Below are positions 24,931-34,637 of a DNA stretch of 64,000 bases, in pieces. The translations under genes and the position numbers were made by a program. The stretch covers positions 558,001 to 622,000 of the forward strand of contig NZ_FZNS01000002.1 in assembly GCF_900188255.1 (NCBI RefSeq), written 5' to 3'. The notes beneath the pieces were generated by a model. It saw only the letters and a list, made by a program, of their open reading frames with translations, searched no databases and was not told the origin of the DNA. The stretch comes from Hymenobacter mucosus (GTDB taxonomy: Bacteria; Bacteroidota; Bacteroidia; Cytophagales; Hymenobacteraceae). Position 1 is the stretch's first letter; every line of letters starts with the position of its first letter.

Positions 24931-26433
24931 TTACTCAGATTGCCCAATTGGGTAGTAGGCTTTGCGGCCGTCAGGATACACTCCTTCTACTAGAGCACCT
25001 TCGTTTTCCTTGGCAGCCTCTAGATACCGTTGTACATCCTGAGGCTTTGTCACTTTGTTTTTATCAATGCGGGTGATGATGAAACCATCAGCAATACCCG
25101 TCTGGCGGAAGTTGGAGTCCTTGATGTTGTTGATCTTAGCGCCTCCCTCAATACCTAGCTTGTGCAGCTCCTGACGAGCCACGGGGGCCAACGTAGCTCC
25201 TTCGTACTTCACCGTCGAGGCCACTTCCTCCCGAATGATGTCGGTGGTGCCTGTGGAGTTGCGCAGCGTGGCCGTCGTAGTGCGGCTGTCGCTACCACGC
25301 AAGTAGGTCACTTTAATCTTGTCGCCAGGACGGAAGCGGGCTACTTGCTCCTGCAACTGAGAAGAGGTATTCACCTTCACACCATTAATTTCCGTGATAA
25401 CGTCGCCCTCCTGAATACCAGCATCAGCAGCCGATGTATTCTTGTCGAGACCCATCACGTACACGCCATTCAGAGTGTTTAGCTTCTTTTCCGAGGCAAG
25501 CTGAGCATCTACTTCCCGGATGCGCACGCCTAGCAGAGCCCGCTGCACCACTTTATACTTTAGCAAGTCGTCTACTACCTTGCTCACAATGCTGGAAGGC
25601 ACCGCGAACGAATAGCCCACGAACGAGCCTGTTTGAGAAGCAATAGCCGAGTTGATGCCGATTAGGTCACCGTTGAGGTTTACCAGAGCGCCACCCGAGT
25701 TACCAGGGTTTACCACGGCGTCGGTTTGCAGGAATGACTCTACGCCCATTCCTTCCCGATCCCGCAGGATGTTGATGTTACGTCCTTTGGCCGAGATGAT
25801 ACCAGCCGTTACGGTAGAATTCAGGTTGAAGGGGTTGCCTACAGCCAACACCCACTCGCCAATCTTCACGTTGTCGGAGTTGCCGTACCGCACGAAGGGT
25901 AAGTTATCAGCCTTCACTTTCAGCAAAGCCAAATCGGTATTGGGGTCAGTGCCTACTAGCTCAGCCTTATACTTGCGCTTGTCGTCGAGAACAACTTCAA
26001 TTTTATCGGCCTTGTCAATCACGTGGTTATTCGTGACGATGTAGCCATTGGCAGCAATGATAACGCCCGAGCCGGAGCCCTGCTGCGGGCCTTGCGAGCG
26101 GCCATGGTATTGCTCAAGATCGTCCCCGAAGAACTGGCGCAGGAAAGGGTCCATCCGGGCCGCGCTGCTTTCGTTCATTCTGGGCGCATACTCGGTCATT
26201 ACGTGCACAACAGCAGGCGTTACTGATGCCGCAGCAGCCGTAAAGTTCAGGCCTTCGGGCACCGTGTACGTGCTGCTGCGCAGTTCACTGGTATAACGCA
26301 CATTGGGGTCAGCCGCAACAGCTTGAGGAGCAGTACCACGCTCTGGCTCGAGCAGCTTGTACCCACCTACCGCTACGCCACCACCGAGAATGGCGGAACC
26401 GAGCAGGCCGAGCATCATTTGTTTTGCTTGCAT
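24931..26433 (-). CDS. HtrA/Deg family serine endopeptidase with two PDZ domains
   Basis: The product (500 residues) has an N-terminal membrane anchor or signal (MMLGLLGSAILGGGVAVGGY) and a trypsin-like domain with the triad His137 (VTNNHVID), Asp167 (NTDLALL) and Ser246 (GNSGGAL). Two PDZ domains follow at about 280-380 (key AGIQEGDVITEINGVKV) and 400-490 (GIADGFIITRIDKNKV). It is the general periplasmic quality-control protease/chaperone. The presence of a small heat-shock gene just upstream on the same strand points to a shared stress role, although an intrinsic terminator separates them. The ATG at 26433 begins directly with the signal anchor. Confidence 0.93.
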   Translation of the reverse strand: MQAKQMMLGLLGSAILGGGVAVGGYKLLEPERGTAPQAVAADPNVRYTSELRSSTYTVPEGLNFTAAAASVTPAVVHVMTEYAPRMNESSAARMDPFLRQFFGDDLEQYHGRSQGPQQGSGSGVIIAANGYIVTNNHVIDKADKIEVVLDDKRKYKAELVGTDPNTDLALLKVKADNLPFVRYGNSDNVKIGEWVLAVGNPFNLNSTVTAGIISAKGRNINILRDREGMGVESFLQTDAVVNPGNSGGALVNLNGDLIGINSAIASQTGSFVGYSFAVPSSIVSKVVDDLLKYKVVQRALLGVRIREVDAQLASEKKLNTLNGVYVMGLDKNTSAADAGIQEGDVITEINGVKVNTSSQLQEQVARFRPGDKIKVTYLRGSDSRTTTATLRNSTGTTDIIREEVASTVKYEGATLAPVARQELHKLGIEGGAKINNIKDSNFRQTGIADGFIITRIDKNKVTKPQDVQRYLEAAKENEGALVEGVYPDGRKAYYPIGQSE

Positions 26434-26663
26434 GGGTATTAGAAAAGAGGTGTGATAAGGAAGAAGTCTGGTTTGAAAATACTACAGAATCATGAGCAAT
26501 GCATGAGCCTAGGTCTTACTAACGCAAGATATCCGCAAGGCGTATTCAGTTGCATGCCCGTTGGTGGATGAAAATAACCCGTTGGTAGAATTTTCTGATT
26601 CTATTGGGCTAGCTCCTCTGCCACCACTCCTGTATACGGTATCTATACAACACGCGTACCAAG

Positions 26664-26693
26664 AAAAAAGGCACCCGGATGGATGCCTTTTTT
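26664..26693 (-). terminator. intrinsic terminator after the small heat-shock gene
   Basis: Arms of 10 bases (26664-26673 and 26684-26693), rich in A on the left and T on the right, follow the stop of the minus-strand heat-shock gene after 16 bases. The symmetric A/T tracts would allow function in both directions. Confidence 0.8.
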
Positions 26694-26709
26694 GCAGAAA
26701 TATTGGCGC

Positions 26710-27153
26710 TTAGCGCACCTCAATCTGGTGCTTAGTCACCTTCTTGCTGTCGAAGGGCAAGTTAAGACGTAGCACGCCATCAACTAGCTGAGCCTCAATA
26801 GCCGTTACATCTACGTTTTCAGGGAGTTGGAACGTGCGTGAGAAGGTGCCGTACCCGGATTCTACACGGCGGAAGCGGGGGCCGTTTTCAATTACCTCCG
26901 GTGCTTTCCGCTCACCGCTCACGGTCAACTTACCGTCTTGAAAATCAATTTTCACATTTTCCTTCGCTACGCCGGGCAGCATCAAGTGTAGCTCGAAGCC
27001 CTCTGGCGATTCTACGATATCGGCTTGTGGCAGGAAGCTATCAGCCGGAGCTTTTTGTGAGGGTAGCGTATCACGCAGCATTTCATTGAGCACAGAGTTG
27101 AAAGCGCGTGAAGGACGAAGAGAAGGAAGGTTGTTATACAGCAGCGTGGCCAT
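26710..27153 (-). CDS. small heat-shock protein, Hsp20/alpha-crystallin family
   Basis: A 147-residue protein with a variable N-terminal arm and an alpha-crystallin domain at about 42-140: ADIVESPEGFELHLMLPGV, KENVKIDFQDGKLTVSGER, GTFSRTFQLPENVD and VLRLNLPF, with the usual short C-terminal extension (HQIEVR carrying the I-x-V motif). It holds unfolding proteins in an ATP-independent way. The ORF starts with ATG at 27153. The gene is transcribed alone; the upstream spacer of 365 bases holds an A+T-rich stretch, and a weak promoter-like motif is noted there. Confidence 0.93.
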   Translation of the reverse strand: MATLLYNNLPSLRPSRAFNSVLNEMLRDTLPSQKAPADSFLPQADIVESPEGFELHLMLPGVAKENVKIDFQDGKLTVSGERKAPEVIENGPRFRRVESGYGTFSRTFQLPENVDVTAIEAQLVDGVLRLNLPFDSKKVTKHQIEVR

Positions 27154-27442
27154 GGTGTAAAGTAGAGTTTGGAGTGGTTAAGTAATCAACCGTGCCCTAG
27201 CAGGCACACCCCATATCTATAAATTCTGTACCAACCTTCCTTATGCTTCAAGCATATGCCTTTATGTCATCATTGTTGAAAATTAGCTCAACCAGATACA
27301 TTCAATAAGGACCATAAAAGCTGCTTTAAAGTGTAAAAACGTCCTTTTTAAACGAATAATATATACGACATAATGACATCAAATATATACAATCTGTAGA
27401 TATGCTTTTGCTAGTGGCAATGAAATGACCCAAAGGGACAAT
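27154..27442. other. AT-rich intergenic region upstream of the small heat-shock gene
   Basis: No gene. The sequence is clearly more A+T-rich than its surroundings, mainly at 27230-27440. A 15-base near-palindrome lies at 27242-27256 (TATGCTT and AAGCATA around one base) and could be an operator. A match to the TAnnTTTG element on the minus strand lies at 27380-27387, but no TTG box is at the right distance, so the promoter call is weak. No CIRCE-type element was seen. Confidence 0.35.
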
Positions 27443-27516
27443 AATTCCGAGATACAACTAGGTGCGCCTACTACCCCCTGGGAGGTAGTAGGCGCACCTA
27501 GTTGTATCTCGGAATT
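27443..27516. repeat. perfect 33-bp inverted repeat (hairpin) after the barrel gene
   Basis: Arms 27443-27475 and 27484-27516 are exact reverse complements over 33 bases around an 8-base loop. The structure begins 2 bases past the stop of the minus-strand barrel gene (27519). It has no T-tract and is much longer than normal terminators in this window (10-17 bases). It could be an unusually stable terminator or RNA end, or a small mobile or repetitive palindromic element. One copy only is seen in this window. Confidence 0.85.
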
Positions 27517-27518
27517 TG

Positions 27519-28337
27519 TTAGTGCTGCGAAGGTAACTGCCGTCGCTCTGCGGCGCCACCCTCATGGAATAAGGTAAAACGCGCATCAAGCCCTATTACT
27601 GGCACGATGACATTGGTACGGCCACCGTACACTTCCTCCCCAGTAATCGGATCGTACTGGGGCACAAAGTTGGCGTAGTACGTTTGGGCCGCTACCCACG
27701 GCGTGATATCTACGCGGGGCGACAAGCGGACACCCACTTCCCCGCGCAGGTTGCCAAAATCGATAACGCGTTCCTCACGCTCGTTTTCGTCACGCTGAAG
27801 GCGCAAGTACGCTGCGGCTTCATAGGCTATCCGGGGCCGTAGGGACACGTTTTCGCCTAGAGCTATTGTCCGATCTACGTCGAGGCGCAGGCGGGTCAGT
27901 GCACGGTTGCGCGCAACTGCGAGGTAGTTATTGGTAGATATCCCATACTCTACCCCCAGCCGCTGCCCAAAGTTGACGGAGCCAATCTTGCCAGCATGAC
28001 GCAGGAACACGCCGGGGATGACGTTGCCATCCTGCGCAAAGAAGTCGCCGTAGTTCTGCACGTTCGCACGCAATAAACGCACTGTGGCTCCGCCACTCCA
28101 CCGTTCGTTCCAGAAATGCTCGTATCCTAGGCGTAGCTGCCCGCCGGTAAACGAGTTGTCGCCATTGCTATTACCTACGACGTTCAGAGCTACCAGAAAA
28201 TAGTCAGCATCCTTCAGCGCCCATTCTGCTTGCAACTCCGGAATTACAACTGTATTCCTAACAGAACGGCGCTGCGCGCTAACAGCGGAGCTGACTAACA
28301 GCAGAACAAACAAAACGGGATAAAACGCGGCACGCAT
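27519..28337 (-). CDS. outer-membrane beta-barrel protein (DUF2490-like)
   Basis: A 272-residue product with a signal peptide ending SAVSAQ and about a dozen amphipathic strands with aromatic ends, such as DADYFLVALNVVG, GQLRLGYEHFW, GGATVRLLRANV and VRLSPRVDITPWV. It ends near a Phe-rich strand (LDARFTLFHEG) but has a longer hydrophilic tail, so the usual terminal aromatic is not at the end. It resembles the DUF2490 group of outer-membrane barrels. Function unknown. It follows the M20 hydrolase start after 33 bases on the same strand and could share its transcript. Confidence 0.7.
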   Translation of the reverse strand: MRAAFYPVLFVLLLVSSAVSAQRRSVRNTVVIPELQAEWALKDADYFLVALNVVGNSNGDNSFTGGQLRLGYEHFWNERWSGGATVRLLRANVQNYGDFFAQDGNVIPGVFLRHAGKIGSVNFGQRLGVEYGISTNNYLAVARNRALTRLRLDVDRTIALGENVSLRPRIAYEAAAYLRLQRDENEREERVIDFGNLRGEVGVRLSPRVDITPWVAAQTYYANFVPQYDPITGEEVYGGRTNVIVPVIGLDARFTLFHEGGAAERRQLPSQH

Positions 28338-28370
28338 GGGCAGGGCAAGAGGAAATAGAATACGAACAGC

Positions 28371-29570
28371 TTAGTTGGCAGCTAATTCACGCAAAGTAAG
28401 CCAAGCCATAAGGCCGGGACCGGTTTCCAAGGCTTTCGTATCAATATCGAAGGTAGGGGTATGTACGGAGGAGGTGTGCCGCTCGCTACCGTCGGCGGCG
28501 GCCGTACCCAGGCGGTAGAAGCAAGCACTGGCAGCCTGCGAGAAGTAAGCAAAGTCCTCAGCAGCCATCCACTGGTCCAGTTCTACCACGTTGTCGCGCC
28601 CTAAGTATTCTACTGCTGCTTGCTCTGTCCGGGCCGTTAGGGCGGGCTCGTTCTCCAGATACGGGTAGCCTCGGCGAATTTCTAGCTCGCAACTGGCGCC
28701 CATGCTTTCGGCCAAACCTTCACACAGGCGGCGCAGGTGCTGATGCGCTTCGTTGCGCCATTCTTCGTTGAGCGTGCGGAAGGTGCCTTCAATGTACACC
28801 TCATTCGGAATGACGTTGGTGGCACCTTGGGCAATGACCTTCCCGAATGATAGCACGGAAGGCAGCTTTGGATTGGCCCGGCGGCTTACAATCTGCTGGG
28901 CGGCCACAATAATGTGGGCGGCCACTACCACGGGGTCAAGGTTCTGCTCGGGCATGGCGCCGTGGCCACCTTTCCCGCGCACCGTCAGGTACAACTCATC
29001 GGTGCTAGCCATGTACCGCCCCGCGCGCAGCCCAATTTTACCAGCCGGCAGGCGCGGAAATACGTGCTGCCCTAGCACGCTGGCAGGCGCAGGGTTTTCC
29101 AATACGCCTTCCTTAATCATTAAGGAGGCACCACCCGGTAGCAACTCTTCGCCCGGCTGAAACATAAGCTTTACGGTGCCTTCGAATTCATTGCGCAGCT
29201 GAGTTAGGATACGAGCTGTGCCCAGTAGAGAAGATGTGTGTACGTCGTGGCCGCAGGCGTGCATCACGCCAGGATTTACCGACTTGTAGGGCACTTCATT
29301 CTGCTCCGTAATAGGTAGCGCATCCATATCAGCACGTAGGGCAACCGTGCGCGACGCAGGGTTGCGTCCTTCAATGAGAGCAACTACACCAGTACCCGCA
29401 ATGGGCTGAGTAGGGAGGCCCAGTTTGTGTAACTGCTCCGTCACGAAAGCTACCGTCTTCTCTTCCTTGAACGACAGTTCCGGGTTGGCATGCAGGTGTT
29501 CACGCAGCGCTATAGTCTCAGCGGCGGCCTCTGCGGCCAAAACCTTGATACGGGATATGAGATGTTGCAT
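28371..29570 (-). CDS. M20 family amidohydrolase/carboxypeptidase
   Basis: The product (399 residues) fits the M20D aminoacylase/hippuricase group. Metal-binding signatures are visible: MHACGHDVHTS (His-Asp), FQPGEELLPGGA (two Glu), and a His in GQHVFPRLPAG. The dimerisation insert runs roughly from 185 to 290 (key VRGKGGHGAMPEQNLDP). Members hydrolyse N-acyl amino acids or peptides; the substrate here is unknown. ATG at 29570 gives the family start at MQHLISRIKVLAAEA; a longer frame upstream to 29633 is rejected. No signal peptide is seen, so it acts in the cytoplasm. Confidence 0.9.
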   Translation of the reverse strand: MQHLISRIKVLAAEAAAETIALREHLHANPELSFKEEKTVAFVTEQLHKLGLPTQPIAGTGVVALIEGRNPASRTVALRADMDALPITEQNEVPYKSVNPGVMHACGHDVHTSSLLGTARILTQLRNEFEGTVKLMFQPGEELLPGGASLMIKEGVLENPAPASVLGQHVFPRLPAGKIGLRAGRYMASTDELYLTVRGKGGHGAMPEQNLDPVVVAAHIIVAAQQIVSRRANPKLPSVLSFGKVIAQGATNVIPNEVYIEGTFRTLNEEWRNEAHQHLRRLCEGLAESMGASCELEIRRGYPYLENEPALTARTEQAAVEYLGRDNVVELDQWMAAEDFAYFSQAASACFYRLGTAAADGSERHTSSVHTPTFDIDTKALETGPGLMAWLTLRELAAN

Positions 29571-29709
29571 GGTAGTAGCGCGCCGCCGAGGCGTCAGGGT
29601 ATAGTTCGGAAGAAAGAAGGTGAGAGGCACCAAACTGCCAGATAGTCTAGCAAAGCAGCACTAAAAAGCAGGGCAAGCTGCTCGCAACTAAAGCTAGGCA
29701 GCAGCAAAG

Positions 29710-30267
29710 CTAGAACGCCGTCTTGTTGATGACGATTTGCGCGCCCTCTAGCTGTGCTTTGGGCGCCAGCGGACGAATACGCGACATGGCTTGCTCTGCT
29801 TCGAGGCGAGTGAGGTAATCCCCAATCCAAAGCCGGTAAATAGGCTGCTTGAAACCAAGGTAGTCCGTTTCCTCGGGGTAGCGGCTAATAACAGCCCGGC
29901 GGATAGCCATGGCCTGCTCACGCTCCAGCCCCACGTAGGCCAAGATGCGGTAGCCCTGGGCGTATTTCACGTTCTGATTAGTGAAAGCCTGGTCTCGTAA
30001 GCGCTGCTCAATCTGCGCGTTAACTTGGTTGATCGGTGTGACGGGCCGGGTAGTCGTAGTAGGAACAACGGCAGGTGCTTTGGGCGCGGCAAACGCTGGG
30101 CGGTAGCGGCTCAGGTCTTCGGCCGGCAACGTGGCAACTTGGGTTGCCCCGGGTCGGCGGGTAGTATCGGGGGCGGTGGCCGTAGGGGCGACGGGCCCCG
30201 AGCTTGCACACGCTCCCAACGCAAAAAATGTAGATAACAGCAGCACGTTATGTAGCGGGTGTTTCAT
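29710..30267 (-). CDS. SPOR-like domain lipoprotein
   Basis: The product (185 residues) has a lipobox ending ALGAC (Cys20). A Thr/Pro-rich linker follows, and the last 80 residues resemble a SPOR domain (GYRILAYVGLEREQAMAIRR, YRLWIGDYLTRLEAEQAMSR, VINKTAF) of the type that binds denuded peptidoglycan strands. The reading frame begins inside deoC: its start codon (30267) overlaps the last 20 bases of deoC, so the two are translated as a coupled pair. The pairing looks incidental in function. Confidence 0.78.
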   Translation of the reverse strand: MKHPLHNVLLLSTFFALGACASSGPVAPTATAPDTTRRPGATQVATLPAEDLSRYRPAFAAPKAPAVVPTTTTRPVTPINQVNAQIEQRLRDQAFTNQNVKYAQGYRILAYVGLEREQAMAIRRAVISRYPEETDYLGFKQPIYRLWIGDYLTRLEAEQAMSRIRPLAPKAQLEGAQIVINKTAF

Positions 30268-30919
30268 GAGAATCTTCTTTCAGCAAAGCCAAGCTATTGG
30301 ATGACCCAATTCGGTCGGCACCGGCGGCTACCAGAGCCAAAGCCGCAATACGGGTACGAATACCGCCCGATGCTTTGATACGGATGTGAGTTGGTAATGA
30401 ACGACGCATGAGCACAATGTCACTCACGGAGGCTCCTCTGCCTGCAAACCCCGTAGAGGTCTTTACGAAGTCGGCACCAGCTTCCTCACACAAGCGGCAG
30501 GCCGTCACAATTTCTTCGTCGGAAAGCAGGGCAGTTTCTATAATGACCTTTAGCAAGGCACCGCGCAAGTGGCACAACTCCGTCAGCTGGCCAATTTCTT
30601 CCTCTACCTCTTCATACCTGCCTGCTTTCAAGGCACCCACATTGATAACCATATCTAATTCAGTAGCACCTTCCAGCAGGGCCTGGTGCGCCTCAAAGAA
30701 CTTCACCTTGGCAAGAGAATATCCTAACGGGAACCCAATAACCGTGCATACTGGCACGCCTGTATTGGCAAGCTGCTCGGTGGCGAGGCGTACGTAACAT
30801 GGTGGTACACATACGCTGGCAAATTGGTGAGTAGCTGCCTCTTGGCAGAGCTGAATAATTTGATCCGGCGTAGCATCCGGCCTTAGCAGAGTATGGTCAA
30901 TGGTAGAAGCTAGGTTCAC
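30248..30919 (-). CDS. deoC: deoxyribose-phosphate aldolase
   Basis: The product (223 residues) matches class I DERA: IDHTLLRPDAT at the start, the region SVCVPPCYVRLA, GFPLGYS, KVIIETALL, the Schiff-base Lys in FVKTSTGF and the second Lys in IKASGGIRT. It cleaves 2-deoxyribose 5-phosphate into glyceraldehyde 3-phosphate and acetaldehyde in nucleoside salvage. The start is GTG at 30919. Its 3' end overlaps the SPOR lipoprotein gene by 20 bases. Confidence 0.95.
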   Translation of the reverse strand: MNLASTIDHTLLRPDATPDQIIQLCQEAATHQFASVCVPPCYVRLATEQLANTGVPVCTVIGFPLGYSLAKVKFFEAHQALLEGATELDMVINVGALKAGRYEEVEEEIGQLTELCHLRGALLKVIIETALLSDEEIVTACRLCEEAGADFVKTSTGFAGRGASVSDIVLMRRSLPTHIRIKASGGIRTRIAALALVAAGADRIGSSNSLALLKEDSHETPAT

Positions 30920-30972
30920 AAGGCAAAGATAGAGAGGTGAAATGCGAAGCGTCGGCTCCGCTCTACAACAAA

Positions 30973-31005
30973 CGGGCCGCGTTTCTGAAGTAGAAACGCG
31001 GCCCG
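30973..31005 (-). terminator. hairpin terminator after secA
   Basis: Perfect 14-base arms (30973-30986 and 30992-31005) around a 5-base loop lie 76 bases past the secA stop, on the strand side that ends secA transcription. The run of T after the stem is short. Confidence 0.75.
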
Positions 31006-31081
31006 AATAGGGTTGGCAGAATACCCAGCAGCTTAGCTATACAGCCGGGCAACCAAGCAGTTTACCACCGATAACAACCTA

Positions 31082-34000
31082 CTAATCAATTAGTACGGCC
31101 CGGTCGTTAAGCAGGTCATCTTCTACCTGCTTGAACTTCACGTCACGCAAGATGCGGCCGTCCATGTACTGCACGCTTACCTTCTCGTTGCGGTTGGCAA
31201 CTTTCTGAGAGCGAGCAGGCTGCTGCCGCTCCATTACTTGCGCGCCGTCTTGCTGTAGATCCTCGGGACCCGCACCCAACGACACGGAGGAAACTTCCTT
31301 CTCGGCCTTCAGCTTGGGGGTAGGTGGCATTACGGGAAGCTCGTCTTCCGTGAAGTACTCAGGCTCGTCGTAGCCTTCCTGGCCCGGCTGCATGGGTACG
31401 TCGGCACGGAACAAGAACTGGATAGTGTCCTCATTCACCTTGCTGATCATCTGCTTGAACAGCTCAAACGATTCGAACTTGTATACCAAGAGCGGGTCCT
31501 TCTGCTCGTACACGGCGTTCTGCACTACCTGCTTCAGGTCGTCCATGGCGCGCAGGTGCTTGGTCCAGGCTTCGTCAATCACGGAGAGTACCACTACCTT
31601 CTCCATGCCGCGAATCACGTCGTGACCACCGGTAGCCTGCGCACGGCGCAGGTTGGCAATAGCCTGAATCTGCTTACGACCATCGGTGAAGGGAATGGCA
31701 ATGTTCTCGTACGGCGCGTTCTGGCTAAGCAAGTCATTAATCAACGGCATGGAGTTACCACTGATGAAATCGTTCTTGCTTTGGTAGTATCCCAGAGCCT
31801 CATCGTACAGCTTCTGCGTGAGCTGGGCAGCTTGCATACCGCTCAGGTCCTGAGCCGTCAGATGCGTATCGTAACCGAATACGCGGATGATGGCCAGCTT
31901 GAAGTCTTCGTAGTCGTTGTTGCCTTTGTGGCCGATTACGATGTCTTCGCAAACATCGTAAATCATATTCCAGATGTCCAGCTCCAGACGCTCGCCATGC
32001 AGGGCGTTGCGGCGGCGCTTGTACACCACTTCCCGCTGGGCATTCATCACATCGTCGTACTCGAGCAGGCGCTTCCGGATGCCGAAGTTGTTTTCTTCAA
32101 CTTTCTTCTGGGCGCGCTCAATGGATGAGGTAATCATTGAGTGCTGAATTACCTCGCCTTCTTCCAGACCCATGCGGTCCATCAGCTTAGCAATACGGTC
32201 TGAGCCGAACAGACGCATCAGGTTATCCTCCAAGCTCACGAAGAACTGGGAAGAGCCTGGGTCGCCCTGGCGGCCGGCACGACCACGCAACTGGCGGTCA
32301 ACGCGGCGCGACTCATGACGCTCCGTACCAATAATGGCCAAGCCTCCCGCTTCTTTGGCCGTACCGCGCAACTTAATGTCGGTACCACGGCCAGCCATGT
32401 TGGTAGCAATAGTTACGGTGCCAGGATAGCCAGCAGCCGCTACAATTTCAGCTTCGCGCTGGTTTTGCTTGGCGTTCAGCACTTGGTGGGGAATGCCACG
32501 CAGCTTGAGCATGCGGCTTACCAGCTCCGAAATTTCAACCGAGGTAGTACCTACCAGCACGGGGCGGCCGGCCTGCACTAGCGTTTGAATCTCTTCGGCC
32601 ACGGCATTATACTTCTCGCGCACCGTCTTATACACCTTATCGTGCTCGTCTTTGCGGGAGATGCCACGGTTGGTAGGAATTACTACCACGTCAAGCTTAT
32701 AAATCTCCCAGAACTCGCCCGCTTCTGTTTCGGCCGTACCCGTCATGCCGCCCAACTTGTGGTACATGCGGAAGTAGTTCTGCAGCGTTACGGTAGCATA
32801 GGTCTGCGTAGCATCTTCTACCCGCACGTTTTCCTTGGCCTCAATGGCTTGGTGCAAACCGTCGGAGTAGCGGCGGCCTTCCATTACACGGCCGGTCTGC
32901 TCGTCCACAATCTTCACCTTGCCGTCGTCGGACAGGATGTACTGGTCGTCACGCTCAAACAGGGTGTATGCTTTCAGCAGCTGGTTGATGGTATGGATGC
33001 GCTCCGATTTCACCTGGAAGTCGTCCATCAGCTGCTCTTTGGTATGCAGCTTTTCCTCGCCCGAAAGGGCTGGGTCTTTCTCAATATTGGCCAGCTCAGT
33101 GCCAATATCTGGCATGATGAAGAAGTTGTGGTCTTCCCCCTGACCCGTAATCAAGTCAATACCTTTTTCCGTCAGCTCAATCTGGTTGTTCTTCTCATCA
33201 ATAGTGAAGAACAGCGGCTCATCCGCCTTGGGCATCTGGCGCTGGTTGTCCTGCAGGTAGAAATTCTCCGTTTTCTGCAGTACGGCGCGCATGCCGGTTT
33301 CCGACAGGAACTTGATGAGGGGTTTGCTCTTGGGCAGGCCACGGTAAGCCCGGAACAGGGCCAAGCCGCCTTCGCCTTCTTTCGAGCCGTCTTTGCCTTC
33401 CTTGATGAGTTTGCGCGCTTCTACCAGGTAGTTCTGCACCTGCTTTTTCTGCTCCTCTACAAGGCGCTGAATGCGGGGCTTGAGTTGGTAGAACTCGTGC
33501 ACGTCGCCGCGAGGAACAGGACCGGAAATAATAAGCGGAGTTCGGGCGTCGTCAATCAGTACGGAGTCCACTTCGTCGACCATGGCGTAGTGGTGCTTGC
33601 GCTGCACTAGCTCTTCCGGGTCGCGCGCCATGTTGTCACGTAGGTAGTCGAAGCCAAACTCGTTGTTGGTACCGTAGGTAATGTCGGCCAGGTAGGCCTT
33701 GCGGCGGGCGTCCGTGTTCGGCTGGTGCTTATCAATACAGTCTACCGTGATGCCGTGGAACTCGAACAGCGGCGCATTCCACTCTGAGTCACGTTTGGCG
33801 AGGTAGTCGTTTACCGTAACCAAGTGCACACCCCGGCGAGCCAGTGCATTGAGGAAGGCTGGTAGAGTAGATACCAGGGTCTTACCCTCACCCGTGGCCA
33901 TTTCCGAAATTTTACCCTGATGCAACACCACGCCACCAATGATTTGTACATCGTAGTGTACCATATCCCAGGTGATTTCGGCGCCAGCGGCCGTCCACTT

Positions 34001-34483
34001 ATTGCTCCAGATGGCCTTGTCGCCCTCGATGCGCACGTTGGACTTACGACGGGCGTAGTCACGGTCATAATCGGTGGCAGTTACAACTAGCTGGCCGTTT
34101 TCGGTGTAGCGACGGGCCGTGTCTTTGCAGATAGCAAAGGCCACGGGCAATACCTGCATCAGGACTACCTCCAACTCTTTGTTCCGCTGTTTCTCAAGGG
34201 TGTCGATCTGGTCGAAGATCTGCTCCTTCTGAATGGCGTCTAGCGTAGCATCATCATTCACGCGCTGATGCAGGGCACCAATCTGGTCGTCCAGGTTTTT
34301 GAGGTGGGCGTCAATGCGGGCGCGGACCTCATCGGTGCGGGCGCGTAGCTCGTCGTCGCTGAGCTGTGCCAAGTTGGCATATTCGGCGTTTACGAGCGCC
34401 ACATACGGGACTATCTCCTTCAGGTCACGGTCCGACTTGGAACCGAAGATCTTGGCGACGGTCTTGCCTAGAAAATCAAACAT
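31082..34483 (-). CDS. secA: preprotein translocase ATPase SecA
   Basis: The product of 1133 residues is the motor of Sec export. Visible motifs: Walker A ([10 protein letters not shown]), DEVD-type Walker B ([15 protein letters not shown]), the arginine-rich Q-motif/helicase motif region near 690-760 ([21 protein letters not shown]) and the helical scaffold that follows. It is about 230 residues longer than E. coli SecA because of extra segments around residues 50-140 and 320-460, a normal feature of Bacteroidota SecA. The C-terminus ends in a short acidic tail ([13 protein letters not shown]) without the Cys-rich zinc motif, so SecB binding by that route is not expected. The ATG is at 34483. 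Confidence 0.96.
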   Translation of the reverse strand: MFDFLGKTVAKIFGSKSDRDLKEIVPYVALVNAEYANLAQLSDDELRARTDEVRARIDAHLKNLDDQIGALHQRVNDDATLDAIQKEQIFDQIDTLEKQRNKELEVVLMQVLPVAFAICKDTARRYTENGQLVVTATDYDRDYARRKSNVRIEGDKAIWSNKWTAAGAEITWDMVHYDVQIIGGVVLHQGKISEMATGEGKTLVSTLPAFLNALARRGVHLVTVNDYLAKRDSEWNAPLFEFHGITVDCIDKHQPNTDARRKAYLADITYGTNNEFGFDYLRDNMARDPEELVQRKHHYAMVDEVDSVLIDDARTPLIISGPVPRGDVHEFYQLKPRIQRLVEEQKKQVQNYLVEARKLIKEGKDGSKEGEGGLALFRAYRGLPKSKPLIKFLSETGMRAVLQKTENFYLQDNQRQMPKADEPLFFTIDEKNNQIELTEKGIDLITGQGEDHNFFIMPDIGTELANIEKDPALSGEEKLHTKEQLMDDFQVKSERIHTINQLLKAYTLFERDDQYILSDDGKVKIVDEQTGRVMEGRRYSDGLHQAIEAKENVRVEDATQTYATVTLQNYFRMYHKLGGMTGTAETEAGEFWEIYKLDVVVIPTNRGISRKDEHDKVYKTVREKYNAVAEEIQTLVQAGRPVLVGTTSVEISELVSRMLKLRGIPHQVLNAKQNQREAEIVAAAGYPGTVTIATNMAGRGTDIKLRGTAKEAGGLAIIGTERHESRRVDRQLRGRAGRQGDPGSSQFFVSLEDNLMRLFGSDRIAKLMDRMGLEEGEVIQHSMITSSIERAQKKVEENNFGIRKRLLEYDDVMNAQREVVYKRRRNALHGERLELDIWNMIYDVCEDIVIGHKGNNDYEDFKLAIIRVFGYDTHLTAQDLSGMQAAQLTQKLYDEALGYYQSKNDFISGNSMPLINDLLSQNAPYENIAIPFTDGRKQIQAIANLRRAQATGGHDVIRGMEKVVVLSVIDEAWTKHLRAMDDLKQVVQNAVYEQKDPLLVYKFESFELFKQMISKVNEDTIQFLFRADVPMQPGQEGYDEPEYFTEDELPVMPPTPKLKAEKEVSSVSLGAGPEDLQQDGAQVMERQQPARSQKVANRNEKVSVQYMDGRILRDVKFKQVEDDLLNDRAVLID

Positions 34484-34519
34484 GCTGGTTTACCTTAATT
34501 GAAACGCCGGGGCGCACCT

Positions 34520-34527
34520 CAAATTTA
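34520..34527 (-). promoter_or_regulatory. candidate Bacteroidota -7 element of secA
   Basis: On the minus strand these 8 bases read TAAATTTG, an exact match to the Bacteroidota -7 consensus TAnnTTTG. Transcription would start near 34514, giving a leader of about 30 bases before the secA ATG at 34483. A TTG lies 13 bases upstream of the element, closer than the usual spacing, so the -33 box is not convincing. Confidence 0.35.
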
Positions 34528-34637
34528 CAAGATTTCTAGCCAAAACCGCCCCATTCCCGTACGCCCCGCCAATCTGACCGATTTTTGCAAATCCGGTTCA
34601 GTAAGCAGCACGTCCCGTCACGAAGTAAAGGACTTGG

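Noticed and set aside
27154..27518. CRISPR-like array or insertion-sequence end because of the strong inverted repeat.
   Set aside because: Only one pair of arms, no repeated spacers, no transposase and no target-site duplication that I can see.
32585..33610. Plus-strand open frame of 341 codons.
   Set aside because: It is antisense to secA and its composition mirrors that of secA codons; no family resemblance.
31082..34483. SecA with abnormal insertions as a second, accessory SecA2.
   Set aside because: The length, insertions and missing zinc tail are normal for housekeeping SecA in Bacteroidota.
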